From positions 1-64,000 of the forward strand of contig JAJEHL010000031.1 in assembly GCA_022823725.1 (NCBI GenBank): a stretch of DNA of 64,000 nucleotides, written 5' to 3'. Under the pieces are notes generated by a model. It was not told where the DNA came from, did no database searches, and worked only from the letters and a program-made list of their open reading frames with translations. Origin of the DNA: Candidatus Latescibacterota bacterium. GTDB lineage: Bacteria > Latescibacterota > UBA2968. A program made the position numbers and the translations under genes. The first letter of the stretch is position 1; every line of letters starts with the position of its first letter. Below, piece after piece: positions 54,170 through 63,432 of this stretch.

Positions 54170-55222
54170 TTATTGCGGTACAGCGCTGCTGATGAACCCT
54201 TCGTTTCTCACCAGAACCTGGAGATCCAGATTTGTCATAGGGAAATCCACCCGGGCGTTGCCCAATCGCTCCGATTCGTGAAGAGAAAGCACCATTTCCA
54301 GCGCGGCTCGTCCATCTTCTCCAGTGGATATTGTATCCCGATCGCGGTCGAGGCTTTCTACGATCTCCTCTACTGACAACGGGATCACACATCGGCCCCT
54401 GTCCGTTGTATTCAGCTTGTGTTCCTCGGGTATTTCGGGGAATTTTTCCTCTTTATTACCAACGAAGAGCTTGAACTGTCGTGGCCGTGTATTGTCCACC
54501 GTTATCCGTCCCCTGGATCCCAACAATTCAAATAGGTGCTGGGCCTTTCCTCCGGTAGATCCATTCACAATGCATTGTACGCCATTCTGAAACTGAAAGT
54601 ACCCGGCGCCGCGGGGATCCAGCGCATCCGGATCTAATAGGTGACCGGTTGCCCACGCGACATCGCCTGCAAAGAAGCGCAGCATGTCAAAATAGTGGGT
54701 TCCGTTGTTGGCAAGCCCGGCGCTGTACTGGAGCGTTATCGCCTGAAGAGAACCGATGACCTCCTGATCAATTAGCTCCTTAATCTGGCGAAATTGCCAA
54801 TCCCATCGGCGCGTGTGGTTAATGCTCAGCTTTACATTGTTTCTCCGGCAAGCATCAATCATTTCATCTGCCTCTCGCAACGTAGTCGCCATCGCCTTCT
54901 CACAGAATATGGCTTTTACTCCTGACTGAGCCGCGGCAACAACGATATCTCGATGCGGAATGGGATAGGTGCAAACACTCACGATATCCAGCTTCTCTGT
55001 ATCCAGCATTTCCTGCCAATCTGTGTACAGACCCGGAACATCCCATTTGCCTCCAAAACTCTGTCGGCGTTCATCGTCCCGATCTGCTGTTGCGACAATA
55101 CGGGTTCGATCACAGTGATCGTAACAACCCGCGTGAGTGTTCGGTGTTCCGCGATGTGTTTCCTGCTCCAGTAAACTCGCAATCCTGCCACAACCGATAA
55201 CACCAACGTTATAAACTTGCAT
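54170..55222 (-). CDS. Gfo/Idh/MocA family NAD(P)-dependent oxidoreductase
   Basis: This 350-aa protein starts VYNVGVIGCGRIASLLEQE, with the Rossmann GxGxxG-type motif near 9-14. IFCEKAMATTLREADEMID carries the E-K-P/A type loop and lysine of the family, and HTRRWDWQF, TGHLLDPDALDPRGAGYF belong to the substrate domain. Family members oxidise or reduce sugars, inositols and related polyols. Codons 1 to about 16 and the ribosome-binding region are duplicated at 56534-56601, upstream of the sialidase-like gene that separates them. Confidence 0.88.
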   Translation of the reverse strand: MQVYNVGVIGCGRIASLLEQETHRGTPNTHAGCYDHCDRTRIVATADRDDERRQSFGGKWDVPGLYTDWQEMLDTEKLDIVSVCTYPIPHRDIVVAAAQSGVKAIFCEKAMATTLREADEMIDACRRNNVKLSINHTRRWDWQFRQIKELIDQEVIGSLQAITLQYSAGLANNGTHYFDMLRFFAGDVAWATGHLLDPDALDPRGAGYFQFQNGVQCIVNGSTGGKAQHLFELLGSRGRITVDNTRPRQFKLFVGNKEEKFPEIPEEHKLNTTDRGRCVIPLSVEEIVESLDRDRDTISTGEDGRAALEMVLSLHESERLGNARVDFPMTNLDLQVLVRNEGFISSAVPQ

Positions 55223-55242
55223 AGAAAAGCTCCAGGGAAAAT
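55175..55242 (-). repeat. Original of a duplicated 5-prime gene end (copy at 56534-56601)
   Basis: These 68 bases cover the first 16 codons of the MocA-type oxidoreductase gene plus its leader. The same orientation and order are found 1.36 kb upstream of the gene, with about three mismatches. The two copies bracket the sialidase-like gene. Confidence 0.8.
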
Positions 55243-55310
55243 GATAGCGTCCGTATATTTCTGTAAAATTAAATTGGCCGTCGATTGTTCATAAAATATC
55301 CTTAAATGAA

Positions 55311-56504
55311 TTAGCGTCGCTGAGGGTCTCGGGGGCTGTGCGATGATCGATCGAGTTTATAGAGTTCCGATAGCGGAATGCGGGCCACTTCCATGTCTTC
55401 CTTGTTCACCGAATAAATCACCCAAAGGTACTCCCCGACGACGATCGAATGTGGGTATTGGAATCCATTTGATCTCTTTGCTTTGCCTTGATACCGCTGG
55501 GGCGGCGCAACGAACTGAATAACAGCCATTCGATCAAAATTGAGCCCATCTCGAGACAGCGAGATGGCAAGCATCGAACGGCCTCCTTTGCTGGGCGGCA
55601 TCGTCAGGATGTTGTTGATCACATAGACCTGACCGTCCGGCAGTTTGCCGGCATTGGATCGCGCGCAGGAGTCAGGAAAACTGGTCCACGTTGGCGTGGT
55701 CCACGTTTTTCCGTCATCAAACGAAAAGGCAGCGTAGTTGCGTCGGCTTTTTGAAGCTTCTAATTCGGCACGGTTTTTTGCATGAATACTGCCAGCATCA
55801 CGATAGAGTCGCACCCATGTGCCATCGTCGAGTTGCCAGGGTGGCGTCGGTTCAGTCATGCGGTGATCATCGTCTGAGTCCGGGTGCTCTCTCGGCCTGA
55901 AGAGGAGTTGCAACAGATTGGCAGGCTCCTTGAAATAGGCATTGATCTTTGCGACCAGCACCGGATCGCCTGCCGGGTATGCAGGATAACCAGGCTCAGG
56001 CTCGGGAGTCGTGTCAGACAGCCAGAAGATATCACCAGGCGTTCCGTCTGCCCACACTTCACGCGCAAGGAATCCGATCCGGATACGCGACACCTCATTA
56101 TAACGATATACCTTTTCGTTCAATGCCTTGTCAACGCAGGTAACCACGTAGAGTCGATCAGCGATTTTGACAAAGCCTTGTGAAGTCTGAAAAGGATTGG
56201 GTTGTTCCGTCTCAGACGCGGGAACATTGTCGGCCAGTGATGGAAACAAAGATTTCAGATCAGACCATGTCTCTCCATCATCGGTTGAATATCGGAACAC
56301 GCCATGCTGACCCGAGGTGTTTTCGTCACGCGCCTGGCTATCCCAGCACGCAAACAAGACGCCTTTATAATATGTGAGATAACCGTGGAGGTTGAAGGTG
56401 CCTGTCTCTGGTGTCGCGTGTAGCAACTCAGTGGTCTTCACATTATCCAAAAATTGATAGCGAAAGTCCGGCGCTTCATGAACTGTCCATTTCACAACTG
56501 GCAT
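55311..56504 (-). CDS. Sialidase-like BNR-repeat propeller protein
   Basis: The ATG at 56504 (397 aa) has a ribosome-binding AAAGGAT; the frame is open to 56522. Asp-box repeats appear at FRYSTDDGETWSD and AFSFDDGKTWTTP, with ISLSRDGLNFD as another. This is the six-bladed propeller fold of sialidases. The Arg/Tyr catalytic set of true sialidases was not identified, and no signal peptide is visible, so the activity is uncertain. It sits between the MocA gene and a duplicated copy of its 5-prime end, suggesting that the gene was inserted there. Confidence 0.7.
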   Translation of the reverse strand: MPVVKWTVHEAPDFRYQFLDNVKTTELLHATPETGTFNLHGYLTYYKGVLFACWDSQARDENTSGQHGVFRYSTDDGETWSDLKSLFPSLADNVPASETEQPNPFQTSQGFVKIADRLYVVTCVDKALNEKVYRYNEVSRIRIGFLAREVWADGTPGDIFWLSDTTPEPEPGYPAYPAGDPVLVAKINAYFKEPANLLQLLFRPREHPDSDDDHRMTEPTPPWQLDDGTWVRLYRDAGSIHAKNRAELEASKSRRNYAAFSFDDGKTWTTPTWTSFPDSCARSNAGKLPDGQVYVINNILTMPPSKGGRSMLAISLSRDGLNFDRMAVIQFVAPPQRYQGKAKRSNGFQYPHSIVVGEYLWVIYSVNKEDMEVARIPLSELYKLDRSSHSPRDPQRR

Positions 56505-56533
56505 TTCAGATCCTTTGTCCATAGTATCTCTGC

Positions 56534-56601
56534 ACTCGCAATCCTGCCACAGCCGATAACACCAACGTTATAAACTTGCATAGAAAAGCTCCGTGGAAAA
56601 T
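56534..56601 (-). pseudogene. 5-prime stub of a Gfo/Idh/MocA oxidoreductase gene
   Basis: On the minus strand the copy keeps the leader, ATG (56578-56580) and codons for MQVYNVGVIGCGRIAS, then diverges into AEILWTKD and soon stops. It is nearly identical to the start of the gene at 54170-55222. Its last codons overlap the start of the sialidase-like gene in another frame, so transcription signals may still drive that gene. Confidence 0.8.
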
Positions 56602-56618
56602 TGTGGGAAGAACGATTA

Positions 56619-57470
56619 TTATGCCCCATTGTAATCGTAGGGCCGGTTTCTGAAGAGGTAGTCTATTGGTTCATCTACAAAAATTGTGTTCGGGTCCAGG
56701 TCGCTTTCTGAAAAGGCGGTTTCACAACCGGTATTGAACCGGAGAGGGGGAAGGCGACGCATCCAGTGGCATGAGTAGATCGCCGCGATCATGAACCGCG
56801 TTTGGTCGGAGCGATTTGGCATTCCCCGGTGCCAGAGCCGGGGATCGCGGAGCAGGATGCTTCCCTTTTTTGTATTTCCCCGGACCGGCGGTGTTACTTT
56901 CCGGCGTGCTTCCTGCAGTTGTTCTGCGACCTTGATATCATCTTCAACTACCTTTTGCGTTTCCAGATGGGAGCCGGGCCAGAGTTCGATACTCCCGTTG
57001 GCTTCGGTCACTTCGTCCAGAGCAATATTGACAATGACTTTGGACGGCGGGTGCGCAACCTCCAGGTTCGGCCAGAGTTGTCCCGAATCGACATGTACCG
57101 GCTGGAGCTTGCTGCCCGGCAAGTTGGTGTTGCCGGTGTAGCGGTTGTTGAAGATCCCCTCGCCGAGCAGGGCTTTCGAGACCTGGACCACATAGGGGTT
57201 CGCTATCACGTCGCGAAAGACGTACGGGGAGAAGGGGGGCGGATCCTGCTGGACGTTACCCCAAACGAAGTTATGGGGTGGCGCAGGGGCATTCATGATC
57301 TTCTCTATGTCTTCGGTCATCCGCTCACAGAGAAGGTCAAGGTGTTCGTGCGCGACCACTGCATTGAGGACGATGTAGCCCTCCGTTCGAATGGCATCAA
57401 GGGCCTGTTTCAGGTGCGTGTCGGTGAGAGATTCGGATTCGCACTCTTCCGGTGTGACGGTGATTTCCAC
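56619..57470 (-). CDS. Phytanoyl-CoA dioxygenase (PhyH) family Fe/2OG oxygenase
   Basis: This 283-aa protein has QALDAIRTEGYIVLNAVV, iron ligands H126-x-D128 in PVHVDSGQLW and a distal histidine in PRLWHRGMPNRSDQTRF, with the Arg expected for 2-oxoglutarate binding. GSILLRDPRLWHR is a clear PhyH strand. The start ATG is at 57470. The gene directly follows the large permease on the same strand (57 bases apart) and precedes the MocA stub. The substrate is unknown. Confidence 0.9.
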   Translation of the reverse strand: MEITVTPEECESESLTDTHLKQALDAIRTEGYIVLNAVVAHEHLDLLCERMTEDIEKIMNAPAPPHNFVWGNVQQDPPPFSPYVFRDVIANPYVVQVSKALLGEGIFNNRYTGNTNLPGSKLQPVHVDSGQLWPNLEVAHPPSKVIVNIALDEVTEANGSIELWPGSHLETQKVVEDDIKVAEQLQEARRKVTPPVRGNTKKGSILLRDPRLWHRGMPNRSDQTRFMIAAIYSCHWMRRLPPLRFNTGCETAFSESDLDPNTIFVDEPIDYLFRNRPYDYNGA

Positions 57471-57526
57471 GGCTACTCTTCTCCTGTCATTAAACGATTG
57501 AGACAGTCAATGTCTATTCGTCAGCT

Positions 57527-59932
57527 CTATAAACGTCTGAGTGCCTTTACTGGGTCGGAATTCGCTGCACGAAGCGTCTGCGACCCAACTACTGTGAGAA
57601 CAACTGCTACCATCACGGCAACAACACCACCGAACAGCCACGGACTCATTGTGGTTCGGAGGGGGAACTCGTTTAACCAGTGGTGGTTTGCAAACCACGC
57701 AACAGGAGCTGCAAGTAGAACCGCCACAACAAGCATCAAGAGAAAATCCTTTGACAAGAGCACAGCGATCTGCCAAGAACTCGCTCCCAGAACCTTACGT
57801 ATTGCAACTGCCTTGACCTGCATTTCCGTGACATGCATAGCGATTCCCAACATGCCAAGTAAGGCCAAAAGCACCCCGAAAGCGCTAATCAGAGCAATGA
57901 TATGCAAAACATCGGAATAGATTCCAGCGAGCATTCCTTTTTGGATTTGCGTCGTAAACAGATCGTACTCCACTTTCCAAGGACTTCCTAACTCAGCCCA
58001 GACCTGTTCGAGGTGCGCAACCGCCTCAGGCATATGGCCGGGTAACACGCGCACGTTTGCCCACTGTAAACGCGCTGGCTCACAGAACAGTATGACAGGA
58101 TCAATATCCATGCCTATGCCCTGTGTCTGAAAGTCTTCCAGAATCCCCACAATGGTAGGTTTCGTGTTCTTCCCTGACACGTTCAAGATTTGACCTATCG
58201 CTTGCTCTTCGTTTCCCAGACCTAGCAGCCGAGTAGCGGTTCTATTGAGCAGCACACTCCTGTGAATATCCGACGGGCGATTGAAGTAACGGCCTGCAAG
58301 TAGCTTGAGTTTCAGGTTCGAAACAAAATTGTAGTCCACGCTTAATTCGGAAACTGTCTTAGGATCACCTCTCCCAATCGTCACCGAACGTGCTGATCGC
58401 GCACCCTGCATCAGCAGATGTGAGGAACCAGAAATGAGCTCCACTGAGGGCGATTGCTCCATCGCCTGTCGGAACACGTCGTAGCGCACTCCCTGAAGCC
58501 GTACGTTCACTATATTTTCATGATCAAATCCATAGTCGGACGATACCAAATATCGGAACTGCTGGTACACGAACAGGGTCGAGAGGACGAAGAATAACGA
58601 CATGCCAAACTGCCCCACCACAAACATCCGATTGAATGACTTGGCTCGATCCTTTGTAAAACTTCCTCCCTTCAAGATCAAGACTGGGACGAATCGAGAA
58701 AGATGAAGTGCGGGGTAGGTGCCCGCAAGAATGCCTACGCCTACGCTGAAGCCAAGGACAGTGAGATAGACCGTCAGATCTTTGAGAACGTCGAGCTTGA
58801 TGCGGGCCAAGGGAAAAAGTGAAGTAAAGTACATCTCGTTGAAAGCAGGAATTAACCATACCAACAGCCACATGGCAAAAAACGTCGCCAGCAATACTGT
58901 TAGAATCGACTCCATCAAGATTTGGCCAATGATCTGTCTGCGATATGCACCTACGACTTTCCGAATTGCCACCTCGTGGGCTCTGGCCATTGCTCTGGCC
59001 ACAATTAAGTTGGTATAATTGTAGCACGCCCCTATCAGTATTATAGCGGCCAGAACACTAACAAAATAAACAACCATGCCAGGAACAATCCAACTAAGTT
59101 GGTTAACTCTCATGACGCTCAGGTTGAGGTCGGTCAGTAATTGGACACTTGCCCTCTCTATCTCTCGATCTGTACTGGGATAGTAGTGGTCTTGAATGAT
59201 CTGTGTGAAGTATCTTTCCAGGACCGTTGGGTGGGTACCTTCTCGTAAGACCAAGAATGTGTATGTGTCATTCATGCCATCGCTCCACTGAGGAATGCTT
59301 CCGTCGGGTGGCGCAAATTTCAAGGTCTCAAACGACACCAAGATCTGAAACCGTACATAGCTAGCCCCTGGCTGATCCGCCAGGACGCCCGTTACCTTGT
59401 ATGGCGTCTGTCCGATCATCACAGTCTGATTCAGTGGGCTGGAATCTCCAAAGAGTGCAACCGACTGGTTCTGCGAAAACACGATGGAATTGGGTTCGGA
59501 AAGCGCGGTAGCGGGATTCCCCTCCACAAGAGCGAAATCGAATACCTCGAAAAACGACGGCTCGGCATAAAGGCCAGACACTTTAATTTGACTTTGACTG
59601 CCGAGAAAGCCCATGGAACCACGGAATCTGCGTACCCGTGTCGTCACTTCTACATCTGGGCAGACATCTTGAAGAAGCGAAGCAAGACTCACAGGTGTCG
59701 TTGCGTAGGAGAGAACACGATCAGGGTGTTCGGGCGAACGGTAGTCGCTGATGGTGAGATAGATACGATCTGCCTTCTTGTGCCATGCATCAGACGTTTT
59801 TTGGTATGACACAAACAAGATGATCAGCAGGCAGATCGACAGACTTGCTCCTAGTCCCAAAACGTTGATCATTGACAAGATTTTATTCTTCAACAGATTC
59901 CGAACCGCTACAACCAGATAATTACGCAGCAT
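57527..59932 (-). CDS. FtsX/MacB-like ABC transporter permease, full length
   Basis: This 801-aa protein is the complete form of the two-module permease. A first membrane segment (about 20-40, NVLGLGASLSICLLIILFVS) is followed by a periplasmic MacB domain to about 290, then three membrane segments with the signature HEVAIRKVVGAYRRQII. A fourth segment near 435-455 leads to the second periplasmic domain (about 460-670), and three membrane segments close the protein, with VKAVAIRKVLGASSWQI. Such proteins act with an ATPase in lipoprotein, peptide or macrolide export; no ATPase is in the window. It gives the intact reference for the truncated copy at 123-1544. Confidence 0.9.
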   Translation of the reverse strand: MLRNYLVVAVRNLLKNKILSMINVLGLGASLSICLLIILFVSYQKTSDAWHKKADRIYLTISDYRSPEHPDRVLSYATTPVSLASLLQDVCPDVEVTTRVRRFRGSMGFLGSQSQIKVSGLYAEPSFFEVFDFALVEGNPATALSEPNSIVFSQNQSVALFGDSSPLNQTVMIGQTPYKVTGVLADQPGASYVRFQILVSFETLKFAPPDGSIPQWSDGMNDTYTFLVLREGTHPTVLERYFTQIIQDHYYPSTDREIERASVQLLTDLNLSVMRVNQLSWIVPGMVVYFVSVLAAIILIGACYNYTNLIVARAMARAHEVAIRKVVGAYRRQIIGQILMESILTVLLATFFAMWLLVWLIPAFNEMYFTSLFPLARIKLDVLKDLTVYLTVLGFSVGVGILAGTYPALHLSRFVPVLILKGGSFTKDRAKSFNRMFVVGQFGMSLFFVLSTLFVYQQFRYLVSSDYGFDHENIVNVRLQGVRYDVFRQAMEQSPSVELISGSSHLLMQGARSARSVTIGRGDPKTVSELSVDYNFVSNLKLKLLAGRYFNRPSDIHRSVLLNRTATRLLGLGNEEQAIGQILNVSGKNTKPTIVGILEDFQTQGIGMDIDPVILFCEPARLQWANVRVLPGHMPEAVAHLEQVWAELGSPWKVEYDLFTTQIQKGMLAGIYSDVLHIIALISAFGVLLALLGMLGIAMHVTEMQVKAVAIRKVLGASSWQIAVLLSKDFLLMLVVAVLLAAPVAWFANHHWLNEFPLRTTMSPWLFGGVVAVMVAVVLTVVGSQTLRAANSDPVKALRRL

Positions 59933-60019
59933 TATAGCCTCTTAAAGTTTGACTCGATTTGGTGTGTACCTTAGATCCTATATGAAAGATAAGAAGAAGA
60001 GACATAAAAAAGATGAGCG

Positions 60020-61054
60020 CTATTTTGTCGGATCGTCCGACACCCGAATAACAAGCTTACCAAAATTTTCACCCTTGAGCAGACCAATCAAAGCTGCGGG
60101 CGCGTTTTCCAAACCATCGACAATATCTTCCTTGTAGCGCAATTTGTCTTCACGAATCCATCCGCCTAAGGTACTAAAAGCTTCTTCCCTTTGGTCCGCA
60201 AAGTCCGAGACAATGAAACCTCGAAAGGTGAGTCGTTTGGTGAGAATCTGGCGCAGCATATAATGCATCTGGTTGGGACCGGGTGGCAATCCCGTATCAT
60301 TGGCAATGGCGATGGTGCCACATACGGGTATCCGGGCAAAGGGGTTGAACAGCGGCAATACCGTCTCAAACACCTTGCCAGCCACATTCTCAAAATAAAC
60401 ATCAATCCCGTCCGGACAAGCACCAGCGATTTGTTCTTCAAAATCGCCGGCTCTGTGGTTCACGCACGCATCGAATCCAAACGCATCGGTAACATACCGG
60501 CATTTTTCTTCAGACCCCGCAATGCCTACGGCCCGCGCGCCTTTGATCTTGGCGATTTGCCCAACCACCGAACCCACCGCTCCCGAGGCAGCCGCCACGA
60601 CGACGGTCTCATCGGGTTGCGGTTTGCCGATATTGAGCAGCCCCGTGTATGCGGTCATGCCCGGCATGCCCAGCACGCCCACTGAGGTAGAGATCGGCCC
60701 CCAGGCCGGATCGATCTTGCGCAGCGCTTTTCCAGGGAGAGCGAAAAGGGATTGCCACCCGCCCTTGCCCTCCACGATGTCGCCCTCAGCAAATTCCGCA
60801 TCGTTTGAGGCGATCACCTTTCCCACGCAGCCGCCCTCCATCACCATGCCAAGTTCGACCGGTTTGGCATAGTTTTTCGACTCGTTCATCCTTCCGCGCA
60901 TGTAGGGATCCAGCGAAAGATAAATCGTCTGGCACAAAACTTCACCCTCACCAGGGGCAGGCACGTCGGATTCCACCAGTTGGAAATCACTCGGTTTCGG
61001 TTCTCCCTCGGGACGAGCAACCAGCAAGATTTGACGGTTTTTTAGATCGGACAT
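60020..61054 (-). CDS. NADP-dependent medium-chain oxidoreductase (curcumin-reductase/leukotriene-B4-dehydrogenase type)
   Basis: The ATG at 61054 (344 aa) precedes the family start SDLKNRQILLVARPEGEPK. The zinc-free MDR pattern is clear: YLSLDPYMRGRMNESKNY, GMPGMTAYTGLLNIG and the Rossmann motif AASGAVGSVVGQIAK. It reduces alkenals or enones with NADPH in the cytoplasm. The frame continues upstream to 61138 through the 3-prime stub of another gene, which is not counted. It lies next to an SDR gene. Confidence 0.92.
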   Translation of the reverse strand: MSDLKNRQILLVARPEGEPKPSDFQLVESDVPAPGEGEVLCQTIYLSLDPYMRGRMNESKNYAKPVELGMVMEGGCVGKVIASNDAEFAEGDIVEGKGGWQSLFALPGKALRKIDPAWGPISTSVGVLGMPGMTAYTGLLNIGKPQPDETVVVAAASGAVGSVVGQIAKIKGARAVGIAGSEEKCRYVTDAFGFDACVNHRAGDFEEQIAGACPDGIDVYFENVAGKVFETVLPLFNPFARIPVCGTIAIANDTGLPPGPNQMHYMLRQILTKRLTFRGFIVSDFADQREEAFSTLGGWIREDKLRYKEDIVDGLENAPAALIGLLKGENFGKLVIRVSDDPTK

Positions 61055-61073
61055 ATGTATTCCCTTATAAAGT

Positions 61074-61142
61074 TCAAATTCGTGTGAATTTTTGCAGTCG
61101 GTTGGGCTGGTAGGGCACTTCGGTGACGTAAATATCACCGCG
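61074..61142 (-). pseudogene. 3-prime stub of an NHL-repeat propeller gene
   Basis: Between the SDR and MDR genes, the minus strand encodes RGDIYVTEVPYQPNRLQKFT, then RI and a stop. This matches the last blade of an NHL-type six-bladed propeller (G-x-IYV, NRLQKF). The preceding part of the gene is missing and is replaced by the SDR gene end at once. It is a 22-codon remnant, not an expressed gene. Confidence 0.5.
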
Positions 61143-61143
61143 A

Positions 61144-61971
61144 CTACCTGTCCAGTTTAACCCAATCGGGCCAAACGCTGGCAAAAAATGCGCGCTGGAT
61201 GCCTCGTACGCTCTCCCCGCCGTCAAGAACGAGATTGGAGCCTACACTGAAGTTGCCTGCTTGCGAAGCGAGAAAGATGGCCATGCCTGCGATGTTTTCC
61301 TTCTCCCCAACCCGCTTGCCCGGAATGCTCTTCTTCATCTCGTCTGTGTGATCCCGAGCCACCTTATTCAAATCGCTGGGAAAATCACCGGGGGAGATGG
61401 TATTGACTTGAATCCCTTCCCAGGCCAAACTATCACCTAAGTGTCGGCCCAAATGGATCACACCTGCTTTGCTGGCTCCGTAGGCATAATTATAAGCTGT
61501 GTTGAGTTTACCACAGCCGTCGATAGACGCGATATTGATCACATTGCACGGTGTTTCTGGCGAAGCCCCCACGCGTAGGAATGGCAGAAACGCCTGGATC
61601 ATAAAAAAGATGCTTTTGAGATTGAGATCCATCACCGCGTCCCATGTTTCCTCTGTCACATCCTCGATCTCCCTGCGACCATCACTGATTCCAGCGTTGT
61701 TGATCAAAATATCGAGCGACTGTTCTCGTTCACCGTAGGCATTTGCCAGTGCCTTGATTCCGGAGACTGAACTTACATCGGCTGTGATATACTCGCAGGG
61801 ACCGATTTGTGCAAGTTCCTCCTGTTTCTTTTTTAAGACCTCTTCTCTGCGCGCGACAATGTAAACCTTCGCCCCAAAATTGACAAAGCCTTCAGCGATC
61901 ATCGCTCCGATGCCAGTCGAACCACCAGTCACCAGTGCGGTTTTTCCCGCCAGTGAAAATAGATCTCTCAT
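61144..61971 (-). CDS. Short-chain dehydrogenase/reductase (SDR)
   Basis: The ATG at 61971 (275 aa) precedes LFSLAGKTALVTGGSTGIG with the NAD(P)-binding TGGSTGIG. NNAG, then the catalytic Ser in NIASIDG and Tyr/Lys in YGASK, complete the classical SDR set, and NTISPGDFPSDLNK is the usual C-terminal loop. The upstream frame to 62163 runs through the sulfatase 3-prime end and is not coding. It lies downstream of the Tat-type sulfatase on the same strand. The substrate is probably a sugar or other alcohol. Confidence 0.92.
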   Translation of the reverse strand: MRDLFSLAGKTALVTGGSTGIGAMIAEGFVNFGAKVYIVARREEVLKKKQEELAQIGPCEYITADVSSVSGIKALANAYGEREQSLDILINNAGISDGRREIEDVTEETWDAVMDLNLKSIFFMIQAFLPFLRVGASPETPCNVINIASIDGCGKLNTAYNYAYGASKAGVIHLGRHLGDSLAWEGIQVNTISPGDFPSDLNKVARDHTDEMKKSIPGKRVGEKENIAGMAIFLASQAGNFSVGSNLVLDGGESVRGIQRAFFASVWPDWVKLDR

Positions 61972-62017
61972 TTTCGATTCTCCGTGAGGATAATGATTAC
62001 GTTGGGTCGTTTCATTT

Positions 62018-63370
62018 TTAATTTGCTCCTTGTTGCGCAGGTCTGTTTCTGTTTCTCCGAGGTCTTCTAATCCTTGGTGCCATCTGGCTTCTCCATGCCT
62101 TGAACTTTTTTTGTAGCCGCTGAACAATTTCCGGTTGCTGGTTTGCCAGGTCGTTTTTCTCACCTATATCTGCATCCAGATCGTACAATTCCAGCTTCTT
62201 AGACCTGCTAAATGTAAGTTTCCATTTCCCTTCCCGAATCGCCCAGGTTCCCGAATCGCCATCCCAATACAACGCATCGTGCAATGCCCCTTCTGTTTTA
62301 CCTTGCAAGACTGGCAACATATTTTTGCCGTCGTAGATACGGTCTTCGGGCAATGGAATGCCAACAGCTGCACAGACAGTCGGCAAAATATCCATACAAA
62401 TAACCGGTTCATCACACACACCACCTGCTTCCAAATGCCCTGGCCAGGACACGAGAAACGGCACACGTAGCCCTCCCTCATAGACATTCTGTTTGTAACC
62501 GCGCAGGGGCATATTGTTTGCATTTGTGGCCCTTGCACCACCATTATCGGAAAAATAAAAGATCAGTGTATTTTCCCACACGCCATTGGTCTTGAGCGCT
62601 GCCACCACATCGCCAACAGCAATATCCATTCTTTTGAGCATGCCCATCAAAATATCGCGTTTGGAATCTCCTGTATTAAATTGTTTGACATCCTCTTCTG
62701 GAGCTTGCATCGGCGCATGCACAGCATTAAAAGGAAGATAAAGAAAGAATGGGTCGTTTTTGTTTCGTTCTATGAAGCCAACAGCCTCTCGGGCCAGATT
62801 ATCGGTCAAGTACCCGGTATCATTGATGATCTCTTTATTTCGATATATCGCATTATGGGCTTGGTCCTCTTTATAATTCAAATCAAAATAGTCGTGCCCC
62901 CCATGCCCTAAAAATCCGTAAAATTCATCAAATCCACGGTTGTTCGGATGATATTCAGGCGTCAAACCCAAATGCCATTTTCCAAATACACCCGTCCTGT
63001 ACCCCGCTTTTTTGAGTAGATCTGCAAGTGTAATTTCATCAACCGGCATACCGGCGCGTGAGTCACTGGCCGTATAAAAACCAAAGCGCTGCTGGTATCG
63101 ACCGGTCATTAAACCCGCCCTGGTGGGCGCACATACAAAGGCACTGGCATATCCATTAGTCATTCGAATGCCCGAGTTGGCCAGTGCGTCGATATGTGGT
63201 GTATAGACTTCTGCGGGATGTTGCTGGTAACTCACATCTCCAAAGCCCTGATCATCTGACAAAATCACCACAATGTTTGGCCGTTTGGCCTCTTCGGCCC
63301 ATATAAAAGGACTTGCTATCATTCCTGATACTCCTATTCCCAACGTTTTTAAAGCGGCGCGTCGATCCAT
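62018..63370 (-). CDS. Type I sulfatase with Tat-like signal
   Basis: The ATG at 63370 (450 aa) gives an N-terminus DRRAALKTLGIGVSGMIASP, a twin-arginine-type signal in a sulfatase, so it should act outside the cytoplasm. The formylglycine motif is C80-A-P-T-R84 followed by AGLMTGRYQQ. GKWHLGL, FNAVHAPM and YFSDNGGA supply the other active-site residues, the last as SDNG. It resembles arylsulfatase A-type family members. It is the only clear exported sulfatase of the set and lies downstream of a PhyH gene. Confidence 0.92.
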   Translation of the reverse strand: MDRRAALKTLGIGVSGMIASPFIWAEEAKRPNIVVILSDDQGFGDVSYQQHPAEVYTPHIDALANSGIRMTNGYASAFVCAPTRAGLMTGRYQQRFGFYTASDSRAGMPVDEITLADLLKKAGYRTGVFGKWHLGLTPEYHPNNRGFDEFYGFLGHGGHDYFDLNYKEDQAHNAIYRNKEIINDTGYLTDNLAREAVGFIERNKNDPFFLYLPFNAVHAPMQAPEEDVKQFNTGDSKRDILMGMLKRMDIAVGDVVAALKTNGVWENTLIFYFSDNGGARATNANNMPLRGYKQNVYEGGLRVPFLVSWPGHLEAGGVCDEPVICMDILPTVCAAVGIPLPEDRIYDGKNMLPVLQGKTEGALHDALYWDGDSGTWAIREGKWKLTFSRSKKLELYDLDADIGEKNDLANQQPEIVQRLQKKFKAWRSQMAPRIRRPRRNRNRPAQQGAN

Positions 63371-63432
63371 ATTGTTACGCTCCTTTTCTGTTTTTGGAAT
63401 TCTTGGGTGTAGCGCTGGTTGGTGGAGCAAAC

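Noticed and set aside
56802-57920. A 372-codon plus-strand ORF over the PhyH and permease genes
   Set aside because: It is antisense to two well-supported genes and has no family motif.
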